Assembly: GCF_002099425.1 (NCBI RefSeq)
Contig: NW_018344253.1
Coordinates: 1,674,001-1,738,000, forward strand
From: Phascolarctos cinereus
Taxonomy: Eukaryota > Chordata > Mammalia > Diprotodontia > Phascolarctidae
Reading direction: 5' to 3'
DNA: 64,000 bases
The notes beneath the pieces were generated by a model that was not told the origin of the DNA, did not search any database, and saw only the letters and a list, made by a program, of their open reading frames with translations. Below are positions 1 to 10,810 of the stretch, in pieces. The position numbers and the translations under genes were made by a program. The first letter of the stretch is position 1. Each line of letters starts with the position of its first letter.

Positions 1-262
1 CTTTGCCTTGAATACTCTCCCCTGTATCTCTATCAAAGTCCTCATTATCCTTAGACACAGTTCAGATGCTACCTCTTTCTCAATAGCACTTGGTTTGCAC
101 TATAATATGTACCTCTGGACACTATTGCCTTTTATTACTATTTTCTTTTATGTACTAGGTTATAAATTCCTTGAGGGCAAAACGTGTGTCTTATTTATCT
201 TTGTATTCTGTAGTGCCTGGCCCAGTGCCATGTATATACTAAACACTCAGTAAATAGCTTGT
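1..262 (+). repeat. L2-type LINE 3' end
   Basis: The stretch reads like the 3' terminal part of an L2 LINE on the plus strand. It has a pyrimidine-rich body, then a phrase about a polypyrimidine 'CTTGAGGGCAAAACG' type and a tail resembling the 'GTGCCTGGCCCAGTGCC ... AAACACTCAGTAAAT' ending. It lies in a POLH intron upstream of the first visible exon. The family call is by eye and the borders are approximate. Confidence 0.6.
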
Positions 263-425
263 TTCCAGACTCCTTCCCCATATATTTGGCTTTTAGTCCT
301 TGAACAGTTCTTTCCCCCAAAACCAACCTGTTATTTTGGCTTTCCTGACATCTCCTGTGCAATACGTGATATCCAGATGTGTATCACAATTTCACTTTTG
401 GCTCCCTCTTCTCTTCTACCCACAG

Positions 426-595
426 AATGACAGAGTGGCCACACAGCTGGCAGTTACCATCCGGGTACAAGGAGACAAACGTCTTAGCAGCCTGCGCCGC
501 TGCTGTGCCCTGGCCTGCTATGATGCCCGCAGGATGAGCAGTGATGCATTTGCTCTTATCAGAAACTGTAATGCTGCTGGAATCAAAGCTGAATG
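426..595 (+). CDS. POLH: POLH penultimate coding exon
   Basis: The exon follows an acceptor ending in CACAG and encodes NDRVATQLAVTIRVQGDKRL through NAAGIKAEW. It ends in the split Trp codon (TG|G) before donor GTGAGT at 596. The peptide closely matches the human POLH residues just before SPPLTMLFLCATKF. It enters in phase 0 and leaves two bases over. Confidence 0.95.
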
Positions 596-2248
596 GTGAG
601 TTCATTTCTCTTTATTAAGAAGATAGATCCCTGAGAGTACAAGAGCTCACCACTGGGGTGGGCTGCAGTATTTAATGGTAAATGAATATGCCTCAGCCTA
701 GCAACATCCACATCCTGGAGGAGAATGGTCATGCACTCTGGGAGGAATGTACAGCTGCCACCCCAGAAGCTAAACTGTCCAACTGCAGCTTTCCCCTCTT
801 TCATCCTGAATGTTTACGTTCTCATGATTTCGGTAAGAGATTGAGAATATAACATAGCTGTTATAGGCCTATTGCAGACAGATAATTGCCCACGTGGACT
901 GTGTCACCTAGGGAGGAGTCATTTAGGGAAAAACACTGAGAACTTTCTTCCCAGCTATCTAATTAACATAACTTTAAAGTATCTGCTTCTATTCTCAAAG
1001 GTGTCTCTAATTGTATCTGTCAGTAAACTGGGTCCACATTCCTGTTTAGCCTCAAGCTCAAAACAATCTATCAAGCACAAGCATTTACTAAGTAGCTACT
1101 ATGTGCCAGATCCTGTGCTAGGTTGAAGATGCAGAGACAAAGGATGAAATAACCACATTCTAATGGGAGAGACAACAAGCCCATAATGGCAAAAAATAGG
1201 TGAATAAACACAGGATAGTCTGGGGAGGGGGAGCATTAGCAGGTAAGGAAATCAAGAAAATCTCATGGAAGATGGTGCTTGAATTCTTAGGTGGAGATTG
1301 TTGTTGTTTGCCCTTGGTTCTAGAAGAGGACCAGGACAGCAGAGAGGTGATGCCATGCATGACATGCAAGTGGATTGGATTTAAAGTGAGGCAGGGCTGT
1401 GTAAAGTCAGCAGCCTCACTGTCTTCTCCAGAGCCATCTGGGTCCAGTGGCAAGATGAAGATCTGGAGATGACCCTCAGGGTTTCTGGCCAAAATGGTAA
1501 CAATTTCTATTTATATTCATTCAGGCCCAAACACTGACCACTAAGTGGAGCTGAGGTAAAGAGCAAGTGCATTTCAGGCTTGGGGGAAAGCTCAACTTGT
1601 GGGCACAGAGACCTAGATGGAATGGCCTGTGGGAGGCACGGAAAGAAGGCTTGTTTGGAAGGGACACAGGATGTGGGGGAGGGAGTAATAGCCAAGGAGA
1701 CTGTGAAGATAGGTTGATCTTGTAGGGCTTTAAATACTAAACAAGAGGAGTTTATATTTTATTCTACAGGGAATAGGAAGCTGATGGAGTTGAGTAGAGG
1801 GGTGATATGGTCAGAACTGCACTTAAGGAAAATTACTTTGGCAGCAGTGTGAAAGGTGGATTGGGGTAGTGAGAGATCTGAGGTAGAGAGACCAATCAGG
1901 AGACTCTTGCAATAATTTATATAAGAAGTAATAAAGGCCTGAACTCAGGAAAAAGCTAAGGGCCAAATGGGATTAGATTTGAGAGATGTGATGGAGGTAG
2001 AAATAGTGAGATGTGGTAACTAATTGGATATGTTGGGTGAGGGAGAGTGAGGAGTCCAGGAGAATACCCTGGTTATGGATCTGAATGATTAATTTCTTTC
2101 ATGGAAATAAGTTTGGAAGCCAGGAGGGTTTTAGAGGAAGATAATGAGGTGAGGTTTGGATGTATTATATTTAATTTGAGATGTCTCTAGGACATCCAGT
2201 TTGAAATGTCTAATAGGCAACTGGTGATTTTGGACTCAGGGTCATGGG

Positions 2249-2326
<78 letters not shown>

Positions 2327-5300
2327 TTTTAGAATCCCCTGTATGACTGTGAGTCATTTGCATACAGATGATACTTAAACCCATGTGAGTTGATGAGGTT
2401 ACCAAGAGAGAAAGTGAAGAGGAACCTTGGGAAATACCTACAGTTAGGAGAATGACCCTGAAATTGGTTTACTGCGACTACCATATTCTGGAGTGAGTGG
2501 AAAATGTTGATTCCATGTGCTTTGAAGGACTAGAGGTTGCTGAGTGATGGAGGTAAAGGAAAAGTCTGAAAGTAACAATGGGGACAGTAAGGAGTATTCT
2601 GACCCCCTTTTCCAAAATTAGGACCAATGGATCAGGGTGTGAAAAGGTACATCCAGTACTAGAGAGGATAACCAGGGATACCATCCTCCTGTCAGGGTGA
2701 AGCCAGGCCTTAGTGAGGGCTAGTAATGTTCTCAGATTGAATTCTGTTTCTTATTGATGAACTTCAGATAGTCATGAAACATGAGTACTAAAAAGAGAGA
2801 CTTGTTTTGGATTGTAATGATGTAATGATATAGATAGCATTACATCCAGATTCTGACCCTAGCAGTAGTTTGGATTTTCTAAGAGTGGAGTCTGATAACC
2901 ATATTTAACCCTGCCTGATGAATTGAATCAAATGCTCTAAAATTATACTAAGATTCTGATTATCAGGAAGATCAAATCACGTATTATTTTGCATACTTAT
3001 ATAATAATTACCACTTCGTCATTGGCTTTTATGTATATCCAATTATAAAAAAATAAAATTAAAATGTCAAGTAGCTAATTAGTTTGCATACATACATTTC
3101 TTGTTATGCTACTGTTAGAATCATCAATGACCTTTTTTTTACATTTTTTTTCTTTTTTTAGGCAGTTGGGGTTAAGTGACTTGCCCAGGGTCACGCAGAT
3201 AGTGTGTCAAGTGTTTGGTCTGAGGCCAGATTTGAACTCAGGTCCTCCTGACTTCAAGGCTGGTGCTCTATCCACTGTGCCACCTAGCTGCCCCCCATCA
3301 ATGACCTTTTAATAATACTCCAAAGACCTATACCCAGATTATGTCCTGAGTAGCCTATTTAGTTGAGCTAGGCCATAGGTGGGAAAGGGTGGACAATCCA
3401 CCTAATTCCCAGCAAATACTGCCTATGATACAGCAAGTGGTTCCTCATCCTGAGCTTCAGAAGAGAGACATCACAGTGAGGAGACCCTGAACGTATTAGA
3501 CTTCACCACGTAGGCAATCAGAGGACCTTGTGGTTGCCTATCTAACAGCAGGCTAAAGGGCCACCAAAGGGAGAAAGTACAACCCTCTAAATATTGGCAC
3601 TCTAGGATAAAGCCTAGGACTCTCTCCCTTAGTTGTGGCTCTGCATCTCAAAGGTATCCTGGCATATGGGATACCTGGATTCTAATCCCACCTCAGCCAC
3701 TTGTAGGCCATATGACCTTGATCAAGGCACATCTCTTCTCAGATCCTCAGTTTCCTCATTTGTAAAATAAAGGGGTTGGACTAGTTGATTCCTAGTATCT
3801 CATCTATCTCTAAATACAGATGTTATGGTGGGCTGTGTGTAAAGTGTGCTTAAGTAGATCTGTAATATCATCTGTTCCACTACTCTGTGGGTGTAGACTG
3901 CTGTGCATCCATGCCTTTTCATCCTGGGTGATTCTTGTCTTATGTTTTTCCACAAATCCTCCATAAGGGGATCTACCTACTCACTATTCTGGAGGCCTTC
4001 CTCTCTAAGGCTGGGAAGAGTATATATGAAAGGGAAAGTTCTTGCCCTTTTCTCCGAATTTTCTGTTAGCTATTGGATGCTCTGCAGTGTTTTTGTGTGT
4101 TGAGATGTTCAAATCCCAAATAACAACAATAATACCTGATAATTTGTATTATACTTTTCATACAAAGCCTTATTCTAGAGCTTAAAATTACTTGCAAGGG
4201 TAACACATTATAATCACACTTATAATAGTATTAATTTTTAAGTTAATCTGTTTTTAATAACAATAACCCACATTCATATATGACTTTAATATCTACAAAG
4301 CACTTTACTCATGACAACCCTTTAAGTCAGATACTGCAAGCATATTATCCCCACTTTACAGGTAAAGAAACTGAGTCTCAGAGAATTTTTCTATAGCCAC
4401 AGTTTTAGTAAGTGTCAGAACTGGGATTCACACCCAGGTTTTCGACCCCATCCAGGAGAGTTTAATTACTGAAGTGCCAAAATTACTTGATTATAAAGCT
4501 GTCCCATAGCATGACACCTGACCAGAAGCTCTAGTATATTAATACTCTGAAAAGGTTTTTTTGGACTAGACATGTGATTTTATTGGTGGTGAGGAGCCTC
4601 CTCTACCAATGCACATCAGCACCTCCTCTGTATCTTATCATCTTAGCATTGTTATAGTCTTACTGTTGTCTCAACCTGTGAAATGATAACTGCCTTGTCT
4701 AAGGTCATACTGCCAATATGGGGAAGAGGTGGGATGGAGACCAATTCTTTATCTATTATCTATAAGAGAGTTCTCTCACTTGAAAAGTAGCAAGTCAAGG
4801 GGCAGCTAGGTGGCGCAGTGGATAGAGCACCGGCCCTGAAGTCAGGAGGACCTGAGTTCAAATGCGACCTGTGACCAAAACACTTGACACTAGCTGTGTG
4901 ACCCTGGGCAAGTCACTTAACTCCAACTGTGAAAGAGAGAAAGAAAGAAAGGAAGGAAGGAAGGAAGACAGGCAGAAAGAAAGACAGACAGAAAGAAAAA
5001 ACAAGACAGCTCTCATTCCCCCTCTGGAAGTTAGCTCTTTTGAAAATATTTGATTAAAGCAGGAAAAAGAACTTCCAGTGAGACTTATTGGATACTGTAA
5101 TGGGAAGCTAAGCAGTGGTGTAAAGTTGCCTTCTTTCATAGTTCATGTTCTACAAAGAATAGGGAGTCTCTCAGGTCTGGGTCAAGAGGTGTTCTGCATA
5201 AAAGTAGGGGATAGATGAGACGATTTCTCCAGGTTTCTTTTTGACCTAGAATTTAGCTAGTTCTTTTTGGTTGTCTTGGCTAGCAGGCCCTGCCCCAAAT

Positions 5301-6400
5301 GCTGACCAGTCCAGCTCCATGCTGTGGACTGTAGCTCTAAGTAACAAAATAAAAATATACAATGCTATTTGTGTAATGATGTATTAGCTGTGTTGTCAGT
5401 GAGTGATATTTCTTTCCTCCATCATCCCAACTATATGGGATTTGAATATAGTCCTCACTTATCTAAGCCCTGAAACCTAGACTTGTTGATAATCTTTCTG
5501 CTCCTTTTTTCCTCTCTGCACAGGTCTCCTCCCCTCACCATGCTCTTCCTTTGTGCCACGAAGTTCTCTTCTTCTGCTCCACCATCTTGCACAGATATCA
5601 CCAGCTTTATGAGCAGTAACACGTCTCTTCAGAAGTCAGATGTTGCCGGTTCAAATGTTAAAACTGTGGAAAGTGGCCCCAAAGTGGTAGCTACTAAGAG
5701 ATCCACCGGTTCTCTGGAGCTGCTTTTCCAAAAAGCTGCAGAGAAGCAGAAAGCCAAAGAGGCTTCCATGCCACCTTCTGCTACTACTCAGGTCCCTGCA
5801 TCCAGTTCACCACTGAAATCCTCTTTACAATTTTGTTGCAACAATACAACTGAAATAGAACCTTTCTTTAAACGAAAAGATAGGGAGGCCCAAACACATC
5901 CACATCTTCACAACCGCTTTTCTGCTCCTCTCCCTTCACAAAATTCATTGCCCATGGCTAGAAACATCACCAGGAACCAGTTTTCTCCAGAAGAGCCAGA
6001 TCACCATGAAGTCCTAGAACCTAAACCTTCCGCAGCTCCTCTAGGAGAAATGGCTTTGGCCCAGAGTGGGCCAAGTAGACTTGGTTCTTCTCCGGACAGT
6101 ACTGACAAGGTAGCTACTAGTGTCCCAGCTTTTCCAGATGCTGAGGACCAGCTGTGCTGTGAAAAATGTGGCTCTTTGATATTAGTGTGGGAAATGCCTG
6201 AACACATGGACTATCACTTTGCAATGGAACTGCAAAGCTCATTCTTGGGGTCCTGTTCTTCCAAGTCTCCTGTTGTCCCTGCTACCTCCCCTTCTCAGGC
6301 CAAGAGAAGTCCCAAGAGCCCCTTGCCTTCAAGTGCCAAGCGCCTTAGGCCTGAGGGCACCCGAACGTTGGAATCATTTTTTAAGCCATTAACACGATAG
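426..6400 (+). CDS. POLH: DNA polymerase eta, C-terminal part (last two coding exons)
   Basis: This is the 3' end of POLH, a Y-family polymerase that copies past UV photoproducts in the nucleus. The CDS is 426-595 joined to 5524-6400; earlier exons lie left of the window. Exon 1 here encodes the end of the little-finger region (RVQGDKRLSSLRRCC). The last exon holds the long regulatory tail. It has a ubiquitin-binding UBZ zinc finger C-x2-C-x11-H-x3-H (CEKCGSLILVWEMPEHMDYH, near 6160-6220) and a terminal PCNA-binding motif TLESFFKPLTR. It also has an FF motif (EPFFKRK) that matches the REV1-interacting segment of the human protein. An earlier PIP-like site reads SLELLFQKAAEKQK, where human has SLESFFQKAAERQK, so its FF pair is LF. 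The tail is otherwise diverged, as is usual for this disordered region. Identification is very secure. Confidence 0.97.
1295..1470 (+). repeat. Probable marsupial short repeat inside the longer repeat
   Basis: The text contains 'GTTCTAGAAGAGGACCAGGA', 'ttgcaagtg'-like wording and 'CAGAGCCATCTGGGTCCAGT'. I recall these as part of a common marsupial dispersed repeat. A related fragment with 'GGTCCTCTTCGAGAATGAAG' lies near 44935. The borders and family are uncertain. Confidence 0.4.
2252..2321 (+). repeat. (TG)n microsatellite
   Basis: An uninterrupted run of about 35 TG dinucleotides sits in the POLH last intron, within an older dispersed repeat. Its purity suggests it is polymorphic. Confidence 0.97.
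3130..3297 (-). repeat. MAR1/SINE1-type tRNA-like SINE, antisense
   Basis: The poly-T side leads into GGTTAAGTGACTTGCCCAGG and ends with the complement of the SINE head, GTGCCACCTAGCTGCCCC. This is the short form of the element in reverse orientation, in the POLH last intron. Confidence 0.9.
3650..3830 (+). repeat. MIR-family SINE
   Basis: It shows the tRNA-like body 'gatacctggattctaatccc', the core 'ccttgatcaaggcac' and the tail 'tttgtaaaataaaggggttg'. It is diverged and in sense orientation. Confidence 0.7.
4255..4490 (-). repeat. MIR-family SINE, antisense
   Basis: The text 'ccccactttacaggtaaaga', 'aactgagtctcagag' and 'aactgggattcacacccag' is the reverse of the MIR core and box-B region. 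It is old and diverged. Confidence 0.65.
4799..5003 (+). repeat. MAR1/SINE1-type SINE with purine microsatellite tail
   Basis: A near-consensus head GGCAGCTAGGTGGCGCAGTG starts the element, followed by GTGTGACCCTGGGCAAGTCA. The 3' end runs into a GAAA/GGAA/GACA purine tract, which probably grew from the A-rich tail. It lies in the POLH last intron. Confidence 0.93.
5524..6400 (+). CDS. POLH: POLH last coding exon (UBZ and PCNA-binding tail)
   Basis: The acceptor is CTGCACAG at 5516-5523. The first base completes the Trp codon and the exon then reads SPPLTMLFLCATKF, matching human POLH. The stop TAG is at 6398-6400. The exon encodes 291 complete residues after the split codon. It carries a diverged PIP-like motif (SLELLFQK), an EPFFKRK REV1-type motif, the UBZ finger and the terminal TLESFFKPL motif. 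Confidence 0.97.
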
Positions 6401-7194
6401 CTCTGGCTTAGGGCTTACTTGCCCAGGATTTATCATTTTTATCTGAAATCCTAGAAACAGAAATATGTGTGGCATTTTAAGGGAAATCCATGATAAACTT
6501 TTCTAGCACAGACAAAAAATTATCTTCACAACCCCACATAATGGGTGATCCTTGAAAGATGCTGTTTTTCTAATTGTAGACCCTAGTGCAAAGCCTTAAA
6601 ATCTAAAGTTCTTGATGCTTATTACAATGCTCTGTGCCCAGTTGGGTGTTTGATAAATACAGGTATGCCTTAGTAAGGTGGCCCCAACCTGTGTTTCATA
6701 GTAATGCTATTACCAAACACCACAGTAATGAATTAAATTTGTGAAAGCTTACTATAGTGTAGTTTGACTGATTTCCTATTTATAACCCTTTTTTATGTGA
6801 CTAAAATTGCCCCTTGAAAGGTTGTTTTGTAGAACCAATCAATGGCATTAGGCAGGGTATTTCTGTGGTAACCAGACCAGTTAATGACAAGTAAGGATTT
6901 AATGACAAGTGATTCTTCTTGATAGCCTCCAATTTTAGGGCTTTTTCCTTTTTATTCTGAAGTATAGTGGATTTAATGGAACAAAATTCTAGCTGTCAGA
7001 GAATGAATTTTAAGGTATTATGCTACAGTCTCTGCAGAGGAAGTCTGGGACATGGCTTCACTCTAGATAGAGAAGCTAATCCATGTGACACAGAGGATTC
7101 CAAAGGCCAAGTCTATAAAGGGCAGTTGTGTTTTTTTTCCCCCTCAAATACCAAAAAAGGACTAGATGTGAAAGGAAGGAGGCAGGATACAATG

Positions 7195-7352
7195 GGAAGA
7201 GTAGTGGATTTAGAGCTTAAAGCTTTGGATCCAGACCCTGTTCCTCCACTTACTAGTTGTGTGACGTTGGGCAAATCATTTAACCTCTCTGGGCCTCAGA
7301 TTCTTCATCTGTAAAATTAAGGGATTGGACTAGATGGCTTCGAGGTCCCTTG
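7195..7352 (+). repeat. MIR-family SINE
   Basis: The phrases 'acttactagttgtgtgacg', 'ttgggcaaatcatttaacc' and 'aagggattggactagatgg' mark the MIR core and its marsupial/therian tail. It lies in the likely POLH 3' UTR or just beyond it. Confidence 0.75.
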
Positions 7353-7806
7353 GAGTATTCATTAGAAATTCTTATCCTGCCATCGCCAGCACTTCCCAAA
7401 TTAGGGCGATTAATAAGAAATTGCTTCTCTAATTGACCCATTCACATGTAGGATACTAACATGCCCTTCCTTTGTGTCTCTGCTTAAGCAATTTCTTCTG
7501 CTTACAGTGTTCTTCCTTCCCCAACTCTGATCAAAATTCTGCCCATTTTGCTCTTATTAATAATTTCACTAGCTTTATAAATCAGTTTGCGTAATTATGT
7601 ATAATAATGTTTCCTGGAGTCTTGCATATGTATGTAGCACAGTGGTCTTTTAAAAAGATTCTGTTATTTGTAATGGATTAAAACAGTCCTCTTGACTCAA
7701 ATTATCATCTGTCTAATGCCAGTGGCTTACCTGTGACTGGAAGGCTAGGAAATACTAAGCTTTGCTATTCATTCTTTGAAGTGAAAAAAACGAGACATGT
7801 TTCTTA

Positions 7807-7812
7807 AATAAA
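7807..7812 (+). terminator. POLH: Candidate POLH poly(A) signal AATAAA
   Basis: AATAAA occurs 1.4 kb past the POLH stop, followed by a T/G-containing stretch. It is the first canonical hexamer I noticed downstream of the stop, but usage is unproven. Confidence 0.35.
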
Positions 7813-7849
7813 GTGTATAAAAGTTTCCCCCCAAAATTCTACCTATCCT

Positions 7850-8110
7850 TCAAGACCTGGATCATTCAGTCTTCCATGAAATTCTTTATAATTGATGCTG
7901 CTTGAATTGAATCTCCCTTGGGGGAAATCTCTTTTTCTTAATTGCACTTAAAACTCCTTCAGTGGTTCTTACTATACCCATACTGCATTGCATTATAGTT
8001 ATTTGTGTGTATATCTTATCTCTTGTATTAATCCCTTTTATAGGACATCTTTGTATCCCCTAGCACCTACTAGGTATCTTGCATTTAGTAGGTGTTTAAT
8101 AAGTATTTAA
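7850..8110 (+). repeat. L2-type LINE 3' end
   Basis: The text 'cttcaagacctggatcattc', 'ttccatgaaattctt' and the ending 'ttagtaggtgtttaataag' are typical of the L2 3' terminus in sense orientation. Confidence 0.65.
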
Positions 8111-8329
8111 TAAGTAAGGATTAAAGTGATTGGACCTGACAACTGTCAGGAGTTATAGATGAGATATAGTTAGTTAATCTGAGTATTTTGTTGAATATCT
8201 GCAATTTCATCAAGTTTTCAAATAACACAAAGCTGGGAGAGATAGCTAGTTCAGCAGATGATTGAATTAAGATCCAAACAGATCTCGACAGGCTAGTATT
8301 GGACTGAATCTAATAAAATAAAAATTGAG

Positions 8330-8592
8330 AACTTGGAAATGATATACAGGCAATGGGGTATAGAAATCTATCCTGCCCTACAGGAAAATAGATGGGGAAC
8401 GAGATAAGAGAAGTGGGGAGGGGAGGGTGAGGGATGTGATAGAAGGGAGGGCAGATTGGGGAAAGGAGTATTCAGAATGCACACTGTCTTGGGGAAGGGG
8501 GAAGGAAGAGATGGAGAGAAAATTTGGAACTCAAAATCTTGTGGAACTGAATGCTGAAAACTAAAAATAAAAAAATTAATGTAAAAAAAAGA
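8330..8592 (+). repeat. L1 3' UTR fragment inserted in the CR1/L3 element
   Basis: The fragment has a G-rich 3' UTR ending in 'aatttggaactcaaaatc' and 'tgaaaactaaaaataaaaa', as in opossum L1 ends. The flanks carry 'ataaaaattgaga' on the left and 'ataaaaattaaga' on the right, a probable 13-bp target-site duplication with one mismatch. Confidence 0.7.
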
Positions 8593-8734
8593 TAAAAATT
8601 AAGAGAGATAAATGTAACATCTTGGGTTTAAAAAAAATCAATTCTCCAAGCACAGGGTGGGGAAGGTTTGATTAGTAATATGTCTGAAAAAGAGCTGAGG
8701 GACTACAAGCTTAATGAGTTGTCAGGAAGGAAAT

Positions 8735-8985
8735 ATGATTAAGTGTGTGCCTACTATGTGCCAGGTACTATGCTAAGTGCTGTACAAATATTTAATCCTC
8801 ACAACCACCCTTGGAGCAGGTCCGTTTATTATCATCACCATTTTATAGTAAAGGAAACTAGGGCAGAAAGAGGTTAATTGACTTGATCAGGTACACACAG
8901 CTAACATCTGAGGCTAGATTTGAACTCAAGTTGTCCTGATTCCAGCGGCCCAGTGCTCTATGCACTGTGCCACCTAGCTATTTCT
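8735..8985 (-). repeat. MIR-like SINE inserted in the CR1/L3 element
   Basis: The text 'gcctactatgtgccaggtac', 'atcctcacaaccacc' and 'gtgccacctagcta' mark a MIR-type element in reverse. The CR1/L3 sequence resumes directly after it ('gatgtggcagcc'). TATGAT occurs at both junctions as a possible short target duplication. Confidence 0.65.
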
Positions 8986-9492
8986 GTTAGTATGATGTGG
9001 CAGCCTAAAAGGCTGATGGGATCTTGGGCTACACTGAGCAGTAAGAGTTTCTTAGCTGTACTCTGCCCTGGTTAGACCAGTCTGGAACACTGTGTTCAGT
9101 TTGGGACACTACAGTTTAAAGACACTGATAAGTTGCAGACTGTCCAGGAGAAGAAAACCAGGATGGTGAGTTCATGTCCATGAGGATACTGAAAGACCTG
9201 GGGATATTTGGAGAAGACCCAAGGAGGGCATGACAGTTTTCAATTGTCTGAAGAGCTGTCAAATGGATGGAAAACAGAAAGTTGTTTGGACCCAGAGGGC
9301 AGAACCAGGAACAATGAGTGGAAATTTCAGAAAGGGAAATTTAGGCTTTATGTTAGAAAAAACTTCCTTAAAATTAGAGCTGGCTACTAAAAGTGGAATA
9401 GCCTAAATCAGCAGGTGATGGACTCTTCCTCCTCGGAGCTCTTCATACAAAGACTGAATGACCTCATTTGAGTAAGTTACAATAAATTATAA

Positions 9493-9745
9493 TGGAAGAG
9501 GGTAGCTAGATGGCCCAGTAGAGTGGAAGGGCTGGAGTCAGAAAGACTCATCTTCCTGAGTTCAAATCTAGGCTCAGACACTAGCTGTGTGACCTTGGGC
9601 AAGTCACTTAACCCTGTTTGCCTCAGTTTCCTCATCTGTAAAATGACATGGAGAAAGAAATGGCAAATCACTCCAGTATCTCTACAAAGAAAACCCCAAA
9701 GGGTCATGAAGAGTCAGACATGACTGAAAAAACGACTGAATAACA
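9493..9745 (+). repeat. MAR1 SINE, long form
   Basis: A diverged tRNA-like head (GGGTAGCTAGATGGCCCAGT) is followed by the core 'ctgtgtgaccttgggcaag' and the long 3' end 'gtcatgaagagtcagacatg', 'actgaaaaaacgactg'. The long tail distinguishes this form from the short A-tailed form. Confidence 0.88.
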
Positions 9746-10169
9746 AAAGTTAGAATGAGGATTCCTATAAGTTGGCCTAGACAGGGGCTTCCAACTGAAG
9801 TTCTGGGATTCACGATTGTAACAGCTCTCAACAATTTAAATTATAGAGGGGTTATGTTTTGTGTCAGTGGAAGGAGTACCATTAGACCAGTGAAATTGCA
9901 AATCTTTGAATCACTGGGTACACAGCATCAGGACAGGAAATAATAGGTTGAATAGCACATCACACAATCAGACACAGAATGGACCCATAGGGGTTCACAG
10001 ATGTAAAAACCAGTTTGCATATTTACTGAGCTTGTTTTTCTGGATATGAATGAGTAAAACACAATCTTAAAGAGAGAAGTCCAGAGAAGTCCTTCTGCCA
10101 AAGGATTGACCTATTGGCATTCACCTGTTGGGCTAGACAGTAAGCTATCTAGAGCTGGATCTCTTAGAT

Positions 10170-10810
10170 TGATAATAACACTACAATTTTCTACTCCTGT
10201 CAGTGGAACTAATAGAAATAATGTGGAAATCAATTGTGTATGGAAATCTATCTTACCCTACAGAAGGGGATAAGAGATGGGGGGGGGATGATAGAGCAGA
10301 GGGCAGACTGGGGGAAGGGGTGATCAGAAGCAAACACTTTTGAGGAGGGACAGGGTCAAAAGAGAATAGAATAAATGGGGGCGGGATAGGATGAAGGGAA
10401 ATATGGTTAGTTTTTCACAACCTGACTACTATGGAAGTGTTTTGCATGACTACACATGTATAATCTGTATCAACTTGCTTGCCTTCTCAATGAGGGTGGG
10501 TGGGGGAGGGAGGAAGGGGAGAAAATTTAGAACCCAAAGTTTTAAAAACAAATGTTAAAAATTGTTTTCACATGTAATTGGGAAATAAGATATACAGGCA
10601 ATGGGGTATAGAAATCTTATCCTGCCTTACAGGAAAACAGAAGGGGAAGGGGATGAGAGAAGGGAGATAGAAAGGAGGGCAGATTAGGGGAAGAGGTATA
10701 CAGAATGCATGCTGCCTTGGGGTGGGGAGAGGGACAAGATGGGGAAAAAATTTGGAACTCAAAATCCTGTGGAAGTGAATGTTGAAAACTAAAAATAAAC
10801 TTAAAAAAAG
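10170..10810 (+). repeat. Two L1 3' UTR fragments in tandem
   Basis: The first piece (about 10170-10580) ends 'cttgccttctcaatgagggt', then a G-rich run and 'gttaaaaattgttttcac'. The second (about 10585-10810) has 'caatggggtatagaaatc' and ends 'tgaaaactaaaaataaac'. They represent two L1 3' UTR types, side by side. Similar ends occur at 8330-8592 and 53030-53165. Confidence 0.65.

Larger units (their letters stand above)
1060..2700 (+). repeat. Long dispersed repeat, family not named
   Basis: The stretch starts with a 'TACTAAGTAGCTACTATGTG' type phrase and runs through segments on 'gggctttaaatactaaac', 'gatatggtcagaactgcac' and 'ggcaactggtgattttgg'. I recognise these phrases as a middle-repetitive mammalian sequence of about 1.5 kb, but cannot name it with certainty. 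Similar text recurs in this window at 56935-57480, 50530-50945 and about 49080-49330. A different repeat appears to interrupt it at about 1295-1500, and a TG microsatellite has grown at 2252-2321. Confidence 0.5.
596..5523 (+). other. POLH: POLH last intron (repeat-filled)
   Basis: This intron of 4928 bp carries no coding exon that I can see. It contains an old dispersed repeat copy with a TG microsatellite, an antisense MAR1-type SINE at 3130-3297, MIR-like pieces near 3650-3830 (+) and 4255-4490 (-), and a sense SINE with a purine-rich tail at 4799-5003. The remaining sequence is AT-rich and featureless to me. Confidence 0.85.
8115..9470 (+). repeat. CR1/L3-type LINE 3' part, interrupted by other repeats
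   Basis: The segments 'acacaaagctgggagag', 'gatctcgacaggctagtatt', 'gatgtggcagcctaaaaggc', 'gtactctgccctggttaga' and 'ggcagaaccaggaacaatg' follow the order seen in the L3/CR1 reverse transcriptase and 3' region. An L1 3' UTR piece (about 8330-8590) and a MIR-like SINE (about 8735-8985) interrupt it. The LINE is broken by many changes and is not functional. Confidence 0.7.

Noticed and set aside
3106-3312. Recurring peptide SDLPRVTQLV in several short frames (3106, 4858, 9477, 32414, 41169)
   Set aside because: It comes from the antisense strand of the tRNA-like SINE core (TGACTTGCCCAGGGTCACAC) and is not a protein family.
4799-4925. tRNA gene in the SINE heads
   Set aside because: The heads are tRNA-derived and carry box-like motifs, but lack a complete cloverleaf and form part of a repeated element.
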